DNA of 64,000 nt, taken from Avena insularis (lineage: Eukaryota; Streptophyta; Magnoliopsida; Poales; Poaceae). The position numbers and the translations under genes are program-made. Numbering within the stretch: position 1 is the stretch's first letter; each line of letters begins with the position of its first letter. Shown piece after piece: positions 46,252 through 58,400 of the stretch. The stretch spans positions 130,639,711 to 130,703,710 of the forward strand of contig CM042694.1 of assembly GCA_023614405.1 (NCBI GenBank), in the 5' to 3' direction. Below the pieces are notes generated by a model that searched no databases, was not told the DNA's origin, and saw only the letters and a program-made list of their open reading frames with translations.

Positions 46252-47113
46252 TGATGACCCACAAGTATAGGGGGTGTATCGCAGCGTTTTCGCTAAGTAA
46301 GAGTGTCGAACCCAACGAAGAGCAGAAGGTGCTGGCTAGTGGTATGGATCAGGAATTCTCTGCAAATACTTAGCAAATGGATTTTAGGGGTTTTCGATAA
46401 AGCAAGTAAACAAAGTACGAGTAAATAAAAGACAGTAGGAATAAATGCAGCAAGTGGCCCAATCCTTTATGCAGCAAAGGACAAGCCGGTTGTATTACTT
46501 AAGATGACCAAACGTTCTCGAGGACACATGGGATTACTGTCAAGTGCTTACGCTTTATATAGTTGATTAATCTTCTTTAGCTTGCTAAGTGTTGTGTGGG
46601 TGAACATGTGCTAATGTACTGACCTTCCTAGGACTAATACATACTTGTGATTATACCCCTTGTAAACATCCGTAAGTACAAGAAAGTAATTAAGGTAGAA
46701 ACCTAACCATAACTTTAAACTCTAAGACCCTTACGTCCCTTGTGGAATGGTTTCCTAACGGGGGTTCAGGTTTCTGTCACTCCGGCAACCCCTACGATTA
46801 GTAGCCAAATACACAATGCATTCCCCTAGGCCCATATAGGTGAAGTGTCATGTAGTCGACATTCACATGACACCACTAGAGGAAGTACATCATAACTTAA
46901 ATATCAAACCATTGAATCTTTCTCAACACAACTCCACTACTAACAACATGACTTCTCCCATGTCCTCAAGAACAAAACGAACTACTCACAAGACATCATA
47001 TGGATCATGATCAGAGATGAAATAATGATGTGTAACAATCTGAACATAAACAATAATTCAATGGTTAACTCAATAGCATCAACTACAAGGAGTAATCAAC
47101 TCCGGGAAAGTTT
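46252..47113 (-). repeat. E4 5' LTR, left arm
   Basis: Starts TGATGACCCACAAGTATAGG and ends with AGTTT (47109-47113), the target of E5. The uninterrupted site is at 4202-4206 in copy A. Confidence 0.88.
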
Positions 47114-50100
47114 TGTGGCATCCCGCAAAAACCACTACTAGAAAATCGCGTTGTTTCTGTGCATTGCATCATCATGACCGCATGCTCATGTCATCATGCC
47201 ACATTGCATTTGAGCAAGCGTCATCATCTTGCATTTGCTTGCATAAAACTAATTTCGGAAAAACCTATTTTGTGTTTTCTAAAACGCCCCGTCTTTCAAA
47301 CGCAAAACCCGGGTCTCCGGATTATTTTATTTTGTTTGTTATCGGTTTGCAAAAGCCCTATTTGAAATAAATAAAATATTTAATTATTTTTAGTGGGGCA
47401 GTCGAACGGGCCGATTCGACCCGGTCGACCACCCCCGGTATAAAATCGGTCCACCTAAACCAGCCCCTCTAAATCCTATTCCCACCTAGTCCTAATCTAC
47501 CCACCAACCACAGCCCGCCACCTCACCCCCTGGACCAAATCCCTACCCACCTGCCACCTCATCAATCCCAGACTTTTTCCCCCTCTCTCTCTTTCTCACA
47601 CAGCCACACCTACCCCTCTCCCTTACCGCCGGCCCCACTCCCCTGGTCCCACCGTCTCCCCACCCTCTCGCCAACCCCTCCCCACACCAAGGCCCCCCCG
47701 CCCATCACACCACTCCCACCCCCACGCCTCGCCACCACGACGCACTCTGCAGGCCCACCCGACGCCGCCTCCCCTGGTCTCTTCCTCCCGCCTCTCCTCC
47801 TTCCCGAGGCAGCGCCACCGCCGCCGTCCCCTCCGCCGCCTCGCATCCGCCTCCCGCCCGCCGGTCCAAGGCCGCCACCCTGCACCTCGCCGCCATCGTC
47901 CTCATGCCCCGAGGCCTCCCGGCGCCCAGCCTCGCCCCGCCTCCTCCACCACCGCCGCCTCAGCCTCTACGCCACGCCAGCGCCTCCTCCGCCCTCCTCC
48001 TCCGCTCGCCGCCGCATCGCCATCTCCCTCGAGCTCGCTCTGTGCCGCCTCATGGGTTCACCCACCTGCTTTCGCCATGATTCGATTTGTTCCTCCGCCT
48101 CGCTCGATGTAATGCGTGCGTCAGGTGTGCTCGTGTAGGTGTGCCATGGGGATCTGCTTGTGTTCCTTTGGCGATCTTGTGCACCCTAAGTTCGCCAACG
48201 ACTATCGGCGCCGAACCCGATGACCGCCAAGCTCCCCACAAACACGGCAAGCACTTCACCGCGAGACACCGAGGATGCCGACCTGGGACCTAGGACCGAC
48301 AAGTACTCCCGCTCAGATCGCGAGACCGTTCCGCGAACCTGAGACCCCGGACCCGAAGATCACATGTGCGACAAGTACTCTTTCCCGGATGCGAAGTCGA
48401 GAACCCGAACGTCAAGAGCGCCGATGCGAATACGCCAAGTTCATCTACCCCGGATCCCGTGCGACAAGATCTACTTCACGGATCCGAAGACCCCGGAACC
48501 GATCCACTCAAGTTCGCCATCGACGACAAGATCGCACCGACTGTAGGACCCGATACGCCCCCGACGCCAACCAAGTCCTGCTTCCCGGTTGCGACAAGTA
48601 CTTCATCCCGAACGCCATGGCCGTCAACATGACCCGAAGACACGGATGCGCCAAGACCTACTCCGTTATCCGAGAACGATCCCGTCGGACCCTGAACCCT
48701 GAGACCGACCCCGAACCCACGGAACCAAGATCGCCGAACCCTAATGTATGACCCTTATCCGAGACCCTATTTTATAAATGCCACCTATATAATTGTTGCA
48801 TATAAATTGTTCATGCATGCATACTTGTCTGTGGTTTGGGGGCCTTATGCCGATTCACCTTATAATTAAATATGGGGCCCATATGCGGGCAAATCTAGTC
48901 TCATATTGGCCTCATTTAAATTTATGTAGCGAACCGGTAACTTATCTTGCCTTGTTATTACAACATTTAAATTGCGGGGTATCTAAACAACATGAACCAC
49001 TTAAATATTTGTCGGGACCCCGGTTCCGCTTAATATTGCTCAATTGCATCGCACCTTTGCCATGTCATACATCATACATGCATCATGCCCGATCTTTTGC
49101 CGTAGTATTAAATAGTGCATCCGGTGTTTCTTCTAGTGTTTTGCTTCTTCGCGGATAAGGCCGTTGAGTTGATGTGAGCTTCGCCCCGATCTTCGGTTGA
49201 ACCTTCGACAATGTTTCAGGCGAGCATCTCCCCCTTTTCTACCTATCTTACTTTATAGTATTTATTCCCTCCTATTGATCTATTGCTATCTGTGTTGCGA
49301 TGCTCTAGTTTTCGTGCCCGTGATATCCCTTGCAGACTCATATTGCCTTGGACACATCCTATTACCTGTTGTTTGGTAGATAGTTGGACCTGCGTGTCGT
49401 AGTCGCTTGCTCAAGTGCTGTTGCGTGTCGTCAAGTACCACAGTTGTTGGAGTATTGCCGCCTGTTCGATGTTGGAGATGATCTTGGCTTTATTTATCGT
49501 TAACTTTAATTACTGTTTAATAACTAAAATTGAAGTAGGTAAGCAGAGGCACAGGTGGGCAATAGATGTTTTTTGGTTGTTAATCGTCCACTTGTGTCCC
49601 GTAGGACCCCGAGTACTTGATACCTGTTCCTTGAATATTCGCGCTATCCACATCCGGGAGGCTTATGGACCCCCCTGAGCCAGAGCTTGATTCATTCTTA
49701 TTTCTTGGGGCCACAAACTAGTTTGAGGTTTTATTTACTATCCTGTACTTATGCCATGATTTACTGCTTTATTTAAATTGTGCAGGTACGCATCGCATGT
49801 CTTTAGGATCGTGGCCCGATTTACTGTGTCGACAAGCCCAGCCACACTTTCGGGTTCCCAGTCGTTTACACCGCCCACAACCTTAAGCCCGCTTTGAGCC
49901 GGCTTCGCTATGGGATCTACTTAAAGGTGGCCCCTGAAATATTTCTGAATCCTGTAATTGCTTTGTCGTGACTGTCTCGTTGGGTTTTGATTTGGTTTTT
50001 CCGAGGCATATCGAGTGTGTTGTTATTTGTGCACCCCGCAGGTTAAAACTTTCTGAAAGCCGTGTCCGCGGTTATGGACGACTTGGAGCATGATTCTCGA

Positions 50101-51085
50101 TCATAGACAACTATAACTAAAGTAGTGCTATAAATTTGACTTTATAATGACTAGTAATCAGCTTCACTATAATGGAATGGCTAAATAAAACTGCCAACAA
50201 TTGCTTGTTTGGGTGTCGCTATGACCATTGTACCGACTAGTAAGTATTGCAACTACAACGGAATGGCTAAATAAAAGTACCAACAACCTGGGTTTTGGGT
50301 TTAACTCATGCTATCTGCACCTGATTAGTAATTATTGCAACTATAATGTAATGGTTAACTAAAGGTGCCCAACGCTTATTTTATCGGGATGACTATCTAC
50401 ACCGACTAGTAATTGCTGCAACGATAATCGAATAAATAAAACTGCCAACTGTGTGAGTTCTCGGTTGACTTCCTCGTTGGTCTCGAGGGGAATACCAGGA
50501 TGGGATTGTTTGGTGTTAGTACCAGTTGGTTCGAATAGGTCTTTCTTATCCCTCTCGATGGCAGCCGGTTGTATCGAGTCTCTATAGGTTGTTTAGTGCA
50601 TCTGCCGCTGCCGCTTGATCCACCATACCTATGTAGGCGAGGACCGCCAATTCTAGTCTCGCTGCATCGGCCTCAAGATCGGCGCTCCTCTTTTCCTTTG
50701 CCCTTTGTCGGCACCCCTTTTGTTTAAGCAGGTTTTGAGATCGACGTCGTTAGCAGGGTTACCCTTCCGGCTTGGCCTGGGCAGGGTTATGGACGCCATT
50801 GGTTATTATTCAGGGCTCTTAGCCCCATTTGCATCTTGTCCGTAGTTGGACGCTCCCTCGTTTTCAAGGTGATTTGGATCTTTGTATATTATATCTGTAT
50901 TCTTGACTCTTTGAGTCGCTGTTGTATCTATCTGTTATGTGGGTCCCATCGAGGACTGTTGTGTAATGTTATTACTTCGTTTTCCACCCGCACGAAAGTG
51001 CCTGGTGGGCACCTTTGAATCGTTTCTATGCGGGTTTGGCGGGTTTCGCTAAAACTTGCATAGGTCCGATTCTGAGGGTGTTACA
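47114..51085. mobile_element. E5: 3972-bp solo LTR, copy B only
   Basis: TGTGGCATCCC at the left end and GGGTGTTACA at the right end, flanked by AGTTT (47109-47113, 51086-51090), with the empty site in copy A. The ends are of the Ty3 type. No primer site, polypurine tract or internal terminal repeat was found, so it is a solo LTR, unusually long. It has a GC-rich block (47600-48740) and a tandem repeat at 50149-50450. GC-rich open frames such as 47610-47885 and 48275-48751 show no domain and are not annotated as genes. Orientation is not determined. Confidence 0.88.
50149..50450. repeat. Tandem repeat, four diverged units of about 85 bp, in E5
   Basis: Units begin GACTAGTAAT or GATTAGTAAT at 50149, 50235, 50323 and 50404 and share GCAACTATAATG- and TAAATAAAACTGCCAAC-like segments. 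Unit spacing is 86, 88 and 81 bp. Confidence 0.75.
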
Positions 51086-51373
51086 AGTTTCCCCTAAGAA
51101 CTATGCATGATTTAACCCAATTGTTACAGCAATATGGAGATGGTGATGAGGGTGCTGATGGTGATGATGTTGGTGATGATGATGATCCCGATGAAGTCCA
51201 GCTTGATGGTGGTGTTGATGGCGATGATCTCCCCTCGCCGGGAAGGAATTCCCCTGACAGAAATCTGTCTGCCAGAGAGATCTTTCTCTCTTGGTGTTTT
51301 TCGCACCGCAGAGGCGGCGAAATCTTTCTATGGTCGCTCCCCGAGTATTAGGGTTTTGGGAGAATAATATACG
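51086..51373 (-). repeat. E4 5' LTR, right arm, outer part deleted
   Basis: Resumes at AGTTT and runs to AATATACG, where the homology with the 3' LTR (40831) stops. It has the GAT-rich simple repeat (51143-51190). Confidence 0.85.
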
Positions 51374-52080
51374 ATGATCGCATAGCCCAGACTTGGGGCC
51401 ATGGTCACAAGGCATAAATAGAGAGGGAAGGAGGAAGTCAACCAAAGTACTTCTCCAAATATTGGTGTGTCTCATCCCACCCACGGGCACCCCTTTATAT
51501 AGGGGGAGGGGGTGTGCTCTCCCCTTTGGGTTTCCCATGTGGGACTAAACAAGGGAGAGAGAGGGGGGAGGCGCATGGGCCTCATGGGCCAGTTGTGTGG
51601 GCCCCACCAGACAGCCCTAGGCTGGCCCGGTGGGCCCCCTTGAGGCGCCTTGGCCTTAGCCTATTTGGCCCTTGGCCCTTCCCTCCTTCGGTTTTCCCTC
51701 ATGGGCCTTTATTCACTAGGAAGTTTGGCCCATTAGCAGAATAACCCTTCAAATTAGATTTTAATATTAATTACATTAATTAATATGTAAATACATATTA
51801 CAAAATCGGTCTTGACCTGAAACACCTTTCGGTTCCCTTTTGATTTCCTCCGAACGACTTCGGATCTTTCCCGGAATGATTTTGGTCCTTTATTCTTTCT
51901 CCGAACAACTATGGATCTCTCTGCGGAATGATTCTGGCTTTATCTTTCTCTACTGTGATTTCGTCTTATGAATGATCGCTCTCATCGTACCCTTAAGTGT
52001 ATCCTCTCACGGCTCGGGAATGCTCTAGACATGATCTGTATCAATGATAAACAGAGGGACCAGGGATGTCCATGTGACCC
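51374..52080 (-). repeat. E3 5' LTR, left arm of the remaining part
   Basis: Starts in mid-LTR with ATGATCGCATAGCCCAGAC, homologous to about 34573 in the 3' LTR; ends with GACCC (52076-52080). Confidence 0.85.
51494..51501 (-). promoter_or_regulatory. TATA box of the copia 5' LTR
   Basis: Minus strand TATATAAA, same context as 4614-4621. Confidence 0.55.
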
Positions 52081-53663
52081 TGATACATTGCAAATGTATC
52101 TATAATTTTTGATGTTCCATGCTTGGTTTTATGTACTTTCTTGTGTTTTGTCCACACTTTGGAGTACTTTTCATATGATTCCTTGGACTAACCTATTAAC
52201 AAGAGCCACAGTGCCAGCTGCCTGTTTTCTGCTGTTTTTGGTTTCAGGAAGTCAGAAAATGAATATTCTCGGAATTGGATGGGACAAAAGCCAAAGTCAC
52301 TATTTACCGGGGGACACTTGGAGCCAGAATACGATACGGAGAGGGGTTGGGGCCTGGCCACACCACCTGGCCACACGGCCAGGCCTGGCCTCAGGGGTGG
52401 TCTGCAGCCTGTGCACCCTCAGCCTCTCTCCTTCCGCCTATATATTGCCTTTGATACGGAAACCCTAAGGACCCAATCAAAATTCACGAAAGATTCTGTA
52501 GCCGTCGTCATCTCCATCCCTAGATCGGGAGGGATCTGAAGCTCTTCCCGGCACCCTGCCGGAGAGGGGAATTCACCCTGGAGGCCTTCTTCATCATCAT
52601 GCAAGCCTCCGGTGTGATGCGTGAGTAGTTCATCTCTGGACTACGGGTCCATGTAGTAGCTAGATGGCTGGTTCTGCTCCTTTGTGCTTTCATGTCTAGA
52701 TCTTGTGAGCTCCGTTCATGATCAAGATCATCTATTTGTAATCCATACATGTTGTGTTTGCAGGGATCCGATGGATATTGAGATGCTATTTCAGATTGAT
52801 TATTGATTCTATCATGTCTTTGTTATTTGTGATCTTTCATGCTTTCCGTTGTTAGTAGCTATCTTGGCCAAGTAGATGCTAGCAACTCCAAGAGTTAGTA
52901 TTTATGCTCGATAGTGGGTTCATGCCTCTGGTAATCTGGGGAAGTGACAGAAATCTCTAAGGTACTAGATGTGCTGTTGCTACTAGGGAGAAAACAACAA
53001 TCCTTTGTTCATAGAACAATCGTATTGTTTCCTTTACACGCAATTCGTAAAGCAATAATATTTTGCTTGCAACTTAATACTGGAGGGGGTTCGGATGTAA
53101 CCTGAAGGTGGATTATTAGTCATAGATGCAGTTGGATGGCGGTCTATGTATAATGTTGTAATGCCCAATCAAGTCTCAAAGGAGTCAAGATGATTAGTAT
53201 ATGCTTGTATGCTTTCTCGATGTTTGTCAATTGCCCCGCTGTAATTTCTTCACCCAGCATGTTATCTATCTTAAGGAGAGCCACCTCTAGTGAACTATGG
53301 ACCCCAGTCCTTTCTTTTACATACAATCTACATACTGTTTACTGCTTTGTGTTTACTTTCTGCAAACTATTACTTCCTTCCATTCGATACGTTTAATCCT
53401 TTGTTTTCAGCAAAACCGGTGAGATTGACAACCTCATCGCAAGTTGGGGGCAAAGTTCTGTGGTTGTGTTGTGCAGGTCTCCACGTTGCTGCTGGCACCG
53501 GTAGTGCGCCCTGCCAACGTTCAGCTAGCTACACCTTTGGGGTGTTTCCTTGCTCGTACTAGATTGAAAACCTTGGTTTCATATTGAGGGAATACTTGCT
53601 GTTGTGCTCATCATACCTTCCTCTTGGGGTTCCCCAACGAGCTCGATATATTTTGGGCCATCA
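52081..53663 (+). mobile_element. E6: solo LTR in the copia 5' LTR (1583 bp)
   Basis: TGATACATTGC to GGGCCATCA with GACCC on both sides (52076-52080, 53664-53668). The empty site is 35292-35296. A TATA-like CTATATATTG is at 52438-52447. This copy is complete where copy A has lost 142 bp. Confidence 0.92.
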
Positions 53664-54399
53664 GACCCCTATGCATTCCTGATGACAATGTCGTTTGAAC
53701 CGCTAAATGTAGCATCATCTTCCTTTTGTTTCTCGATACAACTTGTCCGAGATCCGATCATTGGTATCCCATACCTTGTTCAATCTCATTCACAACAAGT
53801 TCTGTTTTCTTGTTACCGTGATATTACATCCCCGTGACCGAGTCACATGTTGCAACATTTATGGATGTAATCTCACCAAGCCGACCGTATGTATCTTTAC
53901 CTGTCATGTGGGCGAACAAATCCCGATCTTGCAGTCACATGTCATCTACTGTTCCTTCGGAATACCCAACGTACACCTTTATAACCACTATATTACCAAG
54001 TGGCGCTTGATGCAGTCTAAGTAGCCTCGGGAAACAGTGAGTAATATGAGCTCACGGTCTAAGGAGAAGGAGTCTAGGTATAGCTGTTGCAAAAATGAAC
54101 TATATGACTTGATCGTGTTGCAATCCTTCGAGGAATGTCCAATCACATCATTCTCCAATGATATGATCCCGTTGTCAGTCGGCATAAATGCCCATGATCT
54201 TGAAACCCAGATCATCTTCGTGACCAACGAACTTGTATGAATAGAGGCTACTAGGGACTTTGTTGTTTCATACCACACATGTACCAATGTTTCTACTTGG
54301 CACAGTTCTAGCACAATATGAAACTATTATAAACTAACTGAGATATGACAATAAAAACCTATTTATTATTTGCCTCTAGGGCATATCTCCTTCAATAAC
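53664..54399 (-). repeat. E3 5' LTR, right arm and ATAAC target repeat
   Basis: Homologous to 35292-36022 and 6639-7366. Ends ATATCTCCTTCA at 54394, then ATAAC. Confidence 0.88.
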
Positions 54400-55409
54400 A
54401 CATCATTCTAAGCCCGTAGTATAGTAGTTGAGTAAAACATCTCTAGAATTCAGGCTTAGCTGTGTAATATATGACACCTCCTAATATAGGTTTACCTCGG
54501 GATACTCAGCACTTAAGGGTTTAACTACTCGTTGTCTCAATATTTACTCAAATTGCTCAGTTGCAAGAGGATAATTTTGAGAAAAGTGGTCTCACTTTGG
54601 TTTTGACTAACCACTTACCTTTCTTTCGGGACTACGAAAGACTACCAACTTTCCATTCTATCGTAAACTATCCTCACATGTTCTCTGAAACTACTAACAA
54701 CATTATAGTTACTACCTTAATCTAACAATTATCATAATATTATTATACCTATGACTTCTACCATAGACCTACATTGTTATTTTTACTGCTGTTACAAGAT
54801 TATTTACAAAATACTTGTCCTAATTCCATACTTTATCATGTTCTCGGGGCTATTCTCACCATGAACTTGTTAAGATTTACCTAGTCATCATGATTAAAGA
54901 GCTCATCTCACCATGACGACTCTTCTTCTTAGCTTACTATCAATGATTCTTAACAAAATTATACTCCATCACATGGAATTCTCACATGAATGCCACATGA
55001 TTTACTTCCAACTATATTTATACATACCTTGATGGTCTACCCCGTACGGTATAGTGGTACCAATTAGTGGTAAGATTCTGCTACTTCACAGAGGTTCTAA
55101 ATATAGACTCCATCACTAATACTACTCCACATGATATCCTAATCCTAATTGTAATCTTCTTTGATATTTTAACTTACTACATATATCTTAGTGGTGTTAT
55201 ACCTATTTATAGCTATAAATGACAATTCTCTAGAGAAGATAGATAACTAATCCTTAAGAAAGATGATAAAAACAACCAACTTAAGTGTGACAAGGTTTAT
55301 CCTCAAGTGGATATCCATCACAAGTCTTGGTTTAGATAAGATGACTCCTATAGTCACTATCCAACCTACAGATCTTCCTAAAAGGTTTTAATCCTAAGGT
55401 CAAAGCATA
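54400..55409 (-). other. E1 internal region, 5' part, no coding seen
   Basis: Between the copia element and the primer site; AT-rich, stops in all frames, almost identical to 7372-8381. Confidence 0.75.
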
Positions 55410-55422
55410 TGCTCTGATACCA
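55410..55422 (-). other. Primer-binding site, tRNA-iMet type (E1)
   Basis: Minus strand TGGTATCAGAGCA next to the LTR edge at 55425. Confidence 0.88.
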
Positions 55423-55424
55423 GC

Positions 55425-58400
55425 TGCGGTGACCTAGCATACCACTTCATGATGTAGTATACTATAGTCATTGACATAACACCAATGAAACACTGTTCAC
55501 TAGTATTACATCCCTCAGAGTGGTACAACAGAAACGCAGCAGGTCCAAGACATGACTATAGATTACAACTTGACTCTTTATAGAAGATCAAGAGAACACT
55601 CTAGGTTAAAGAGAGAAAGCAACTTCTTACAAAGAAGAACCTGAAATAATAAATGAGAACTATCTAGCTAATAAGACTAGCATCTAAACTATCTGGCTTG
55701 CAATTGCTACTAATGCAATGCTCTACAGAAGTAGGTTTTATGGCTAGAGAATCTACTCCTATCTACTTAAGAACTTTATCTTCACTTCGGTTGATGTATA
55801 TGTTGACTTCATTGACTCTGTTGAAGAACTTGAGCTATCGATGATGGTTTCTTGAGCAGAAATTGATGTTGGCATTGTCTTCAACAGCTTACAACCTAGC
55901 AAGGGTTAAGAAGGTACGGTTCAGTACGAGCGTACTTAGCAAGTTCACTAAAACGGAGTGTATGATGCACTATCTCTACAGCCACATACCATAGGTCGTA
56001 GGCAATGCAGGTTTTCATAAACATTTCTTCAAAGGTTGCTTTTATTCTGAAAACTATGTCCGACAACCTTCACAGGTTGACCAGAACCTTCATGGGGTTC
56101 CTTTCCTACCACGTTCGTAGCTCCTTCCCGGAACAGGGAGTAACATGTCACAATTCTTACACTCTGCAGAGGTGCGTCAGTTTTCCCACAAGAGACCTTA
56201 AGCTTTGTTGCACAACTAGGAGTATGTCCCCGTTCAAACTTCCATGGTTTGATGCCCAACTTAAGATCCAAGCCAATCACTGCCCCCCTTCACGACCCCG
56301 CATGAAGACACGATCCTTCGGGGCTGACTACATCTCCATTAAGCCCCCTTTCGGGCAAGCTACAACCCTGATGAGTTCACAGAGACTCAAAGTTCTATCT
56401 GGCGTTCACCATCAGCTATGGTTAACTTAGACCCAGATAGCTATGCACAGATAATCTAGACACCTAGCTCACGGGGAACTAAGGGGTCCCAACCATATGC
56501 TGGATTCTCTAGAACTCCACGAGAAATCAACAGCCTCACAATAAGGTCATCCGTCCATGTGAAAGGAAGAAGATACAGCTGACTTCTCCGTCCCATTCCA
56601 AATTTCATGGTTGACACGTAATATACGATGCTAGAATCACTGGCGACATTGGTTGTTAAGTCCTAGATGATACATTACTATACAATGGCGTTTCCATTGC
56701 TATTTATGATAGATTCGCTGATCACCCTCGATCAGTAACCGATATTTCTAGTTAATTGTGAAAATAGTGTTTCGACCTTTTTGAAATGCAGGTGATGACA
56801 TAGTTGAGTTACAAGCATAGAAAATAATCAAAGGACATGAGCTAGTTGTGAACTTGCCTTTTGTGATTGCAAGATTATGCACTCATGGTCTTTAAGACAA
56901 TAGAAGATCCAAATTCTGTAAACAACATCATTGGTCCAGTAAGGACTAATGTTTAAAGAAGAAAGATGCAGTTATGCATAAGTAATGTAATGTAGTTTGG
57001 AAAACCCCGAAGTAATACCCCAATATGGTGAATGAGTTAAACTTAGGTGATTTCTTTAAGATTTAGTTTGTCTATAAGTTTACTTTATAAGCCAATATAC
57101 ATATACAAGGAACTTAAGACTAACATGTATGATATAAAGTAAATATAACAACACATGCTTAGAGTTATTTGATATTATGTATCTATTATGGAAGTCCATG
57201 TTTTAGGTTGATAAGAGTTGAAGAACTTATTATGAGATTATTGTTTGAAGTGGCAAAACGAATAACTTTTGAAGAGAAGGTTTCTTTGATAAGGTTTAAC
57301 CAATCTTTATGGTTAATAGAATGTGATCGATGTCATTTGCGTTTGTTCAATAAGTTTGTATTTGAGATGCCTTATGACTTAATTTGGAACAGACAAAAGT
57401 TAACTATAAAACGTAATTAGATCTAGGGTGTGATGTGTTTAAAAGTATTAATAAACTTTAAATCTGATAACAAGCATGTTTAAAGGTATAGGATCATTCA
57501 CTTTCATCTTAAGTGAATGATGAGTTTAAATGTGATTTGTTATTTTGAATATAGTATCTTATTAAAGAAAGTAAATTTAGATTATTTGAATAATCTGTTA
57601 GAGCTAGAATCATGTTTAAGAATAGTTAAGAGATAAATAGCATTTATTTCTATGTTGTTCAAATTTTACTTAAAATTGTTAGTTTAGTTTGGATTTATAA
57701 TTTTAGAAGAGTTTTATAAGGTTAATAAGTTACACTTAAGTTTTATTATATATCCAAGTTATAGAGTTGGACTTAGGATTTAGTTATTAGGGGTTTAAGG
57801 TGTTTTATATAGAATTGTGATTATATATTTTTTATTTAAGAGATGTTTCTATAGAATTTACAAAATAGGTATTTTATAGAATATATAAGGATTTATTTCC
57901 TTCAAATCATAAAAATCTTTAGGAAAATACTTTTATTATTTTTCTAGTAATATATTTACTCAAGATCTTAAAAATGATATTTATTTATTTTTAAGTATTA
58001 TTTTAATTTTTATAAAATTCTACAAAGGATTAAGTGTCTTTGAGTATTTGTTCTAAAATTTATTTGTAAAAAACTAAGTTATTATTTTTGTAAAATAGTT
58101 GATTTCTTTTCTTATGCAAAAATGATTTTTATTCATTTTTAGGACTTTTCCTTAATTTATGATATTTTATTAAGGATTTAAGGGTGTTAATATTTATTCA
58201 CATTTTACTTAGCTTAAATAAGTAAAGTTGTATTTTTCTTAGGCATATATTATTTTTGTGATCATTTTGATATATGATATATATTTTTTGGATTTTTTAT
58301 ATTTTTCTAGGCTGAAATAAGTTCATAGGGTTATTTTAGTAATTCTTTTTACTTATTTTCTAGGTATTTCTTTCTAGGGATAAAATTTTGGGCCCACCAG

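Larger units (their letters stand above)
39680..51373 (-). mobile_element. E4: non-autonomous Athila-type element, lacking pol
   Basis: Minus-strand order: 5' LTR (51373-46252, split by E5), tRNA-Asp primer site, gag, protease start fused to a hydrophobic tail, non-coding DNA, acidic ORF, internal polypurine-like motif, non-coding DNA, polypurine tract, 3' LTR. CACCC at 39675-39679 is the left target repeat; the right one was removed with the outer 5' LTR. The interior of about 5.05 kb is roughly half that of an autonomous Athila and contains no RT, RNase H or integrase. Confidence 0.88.
32743..54394 (-). mobile_element. E3: decayed Angela/BARE-like copia element carrying four nested insertions
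   Basis: Minus-strand ends are TGAAGGAGATATGCCC at 54394 and CCCCAATA at 32743, the last dinucleotide apparently CA changed to TA. ATAAC flanks both sides (32738-32742, 54395-54399). The 3' LTR is complete apart from E7. The interior (36023-39679) is shorter than an autonomous copia element and decayed. E4 then begins, and to its right only part of the 5' LTR remains. The primer site and the inner part of the 5' LTR were lost in the scar at 51373/51374. Confidence 0.88.
42910..57672 (+). repeat. Segmental duplication, copy B (partner 1-10649)
   Basis: Same order and orientation as copy A with one extra block, the E5 solo LTR at 47114-51085 plus its repeat AGTTT. The homology continues on the right beyond 57672 only with the E1 3' LTR, not with copy A. 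On the left, copy A is limited by the window start. Confidence 0.93.

Noticed and set aside
47610..48751. Possible host exon or CpG-island gene in the GC-rich block
   Set aside because: It lies entirely inside the E5 solo LTR with clean target repeats; the frames are Pro/Arg/Gly-rich composition artefacts on both strands.
50149..50450. CRISPR-like array
   Set aside because: The units are diverged and contiguous without unique spacers, in a plant retrotransposon LTR; it is an ordinary tandem repeat.
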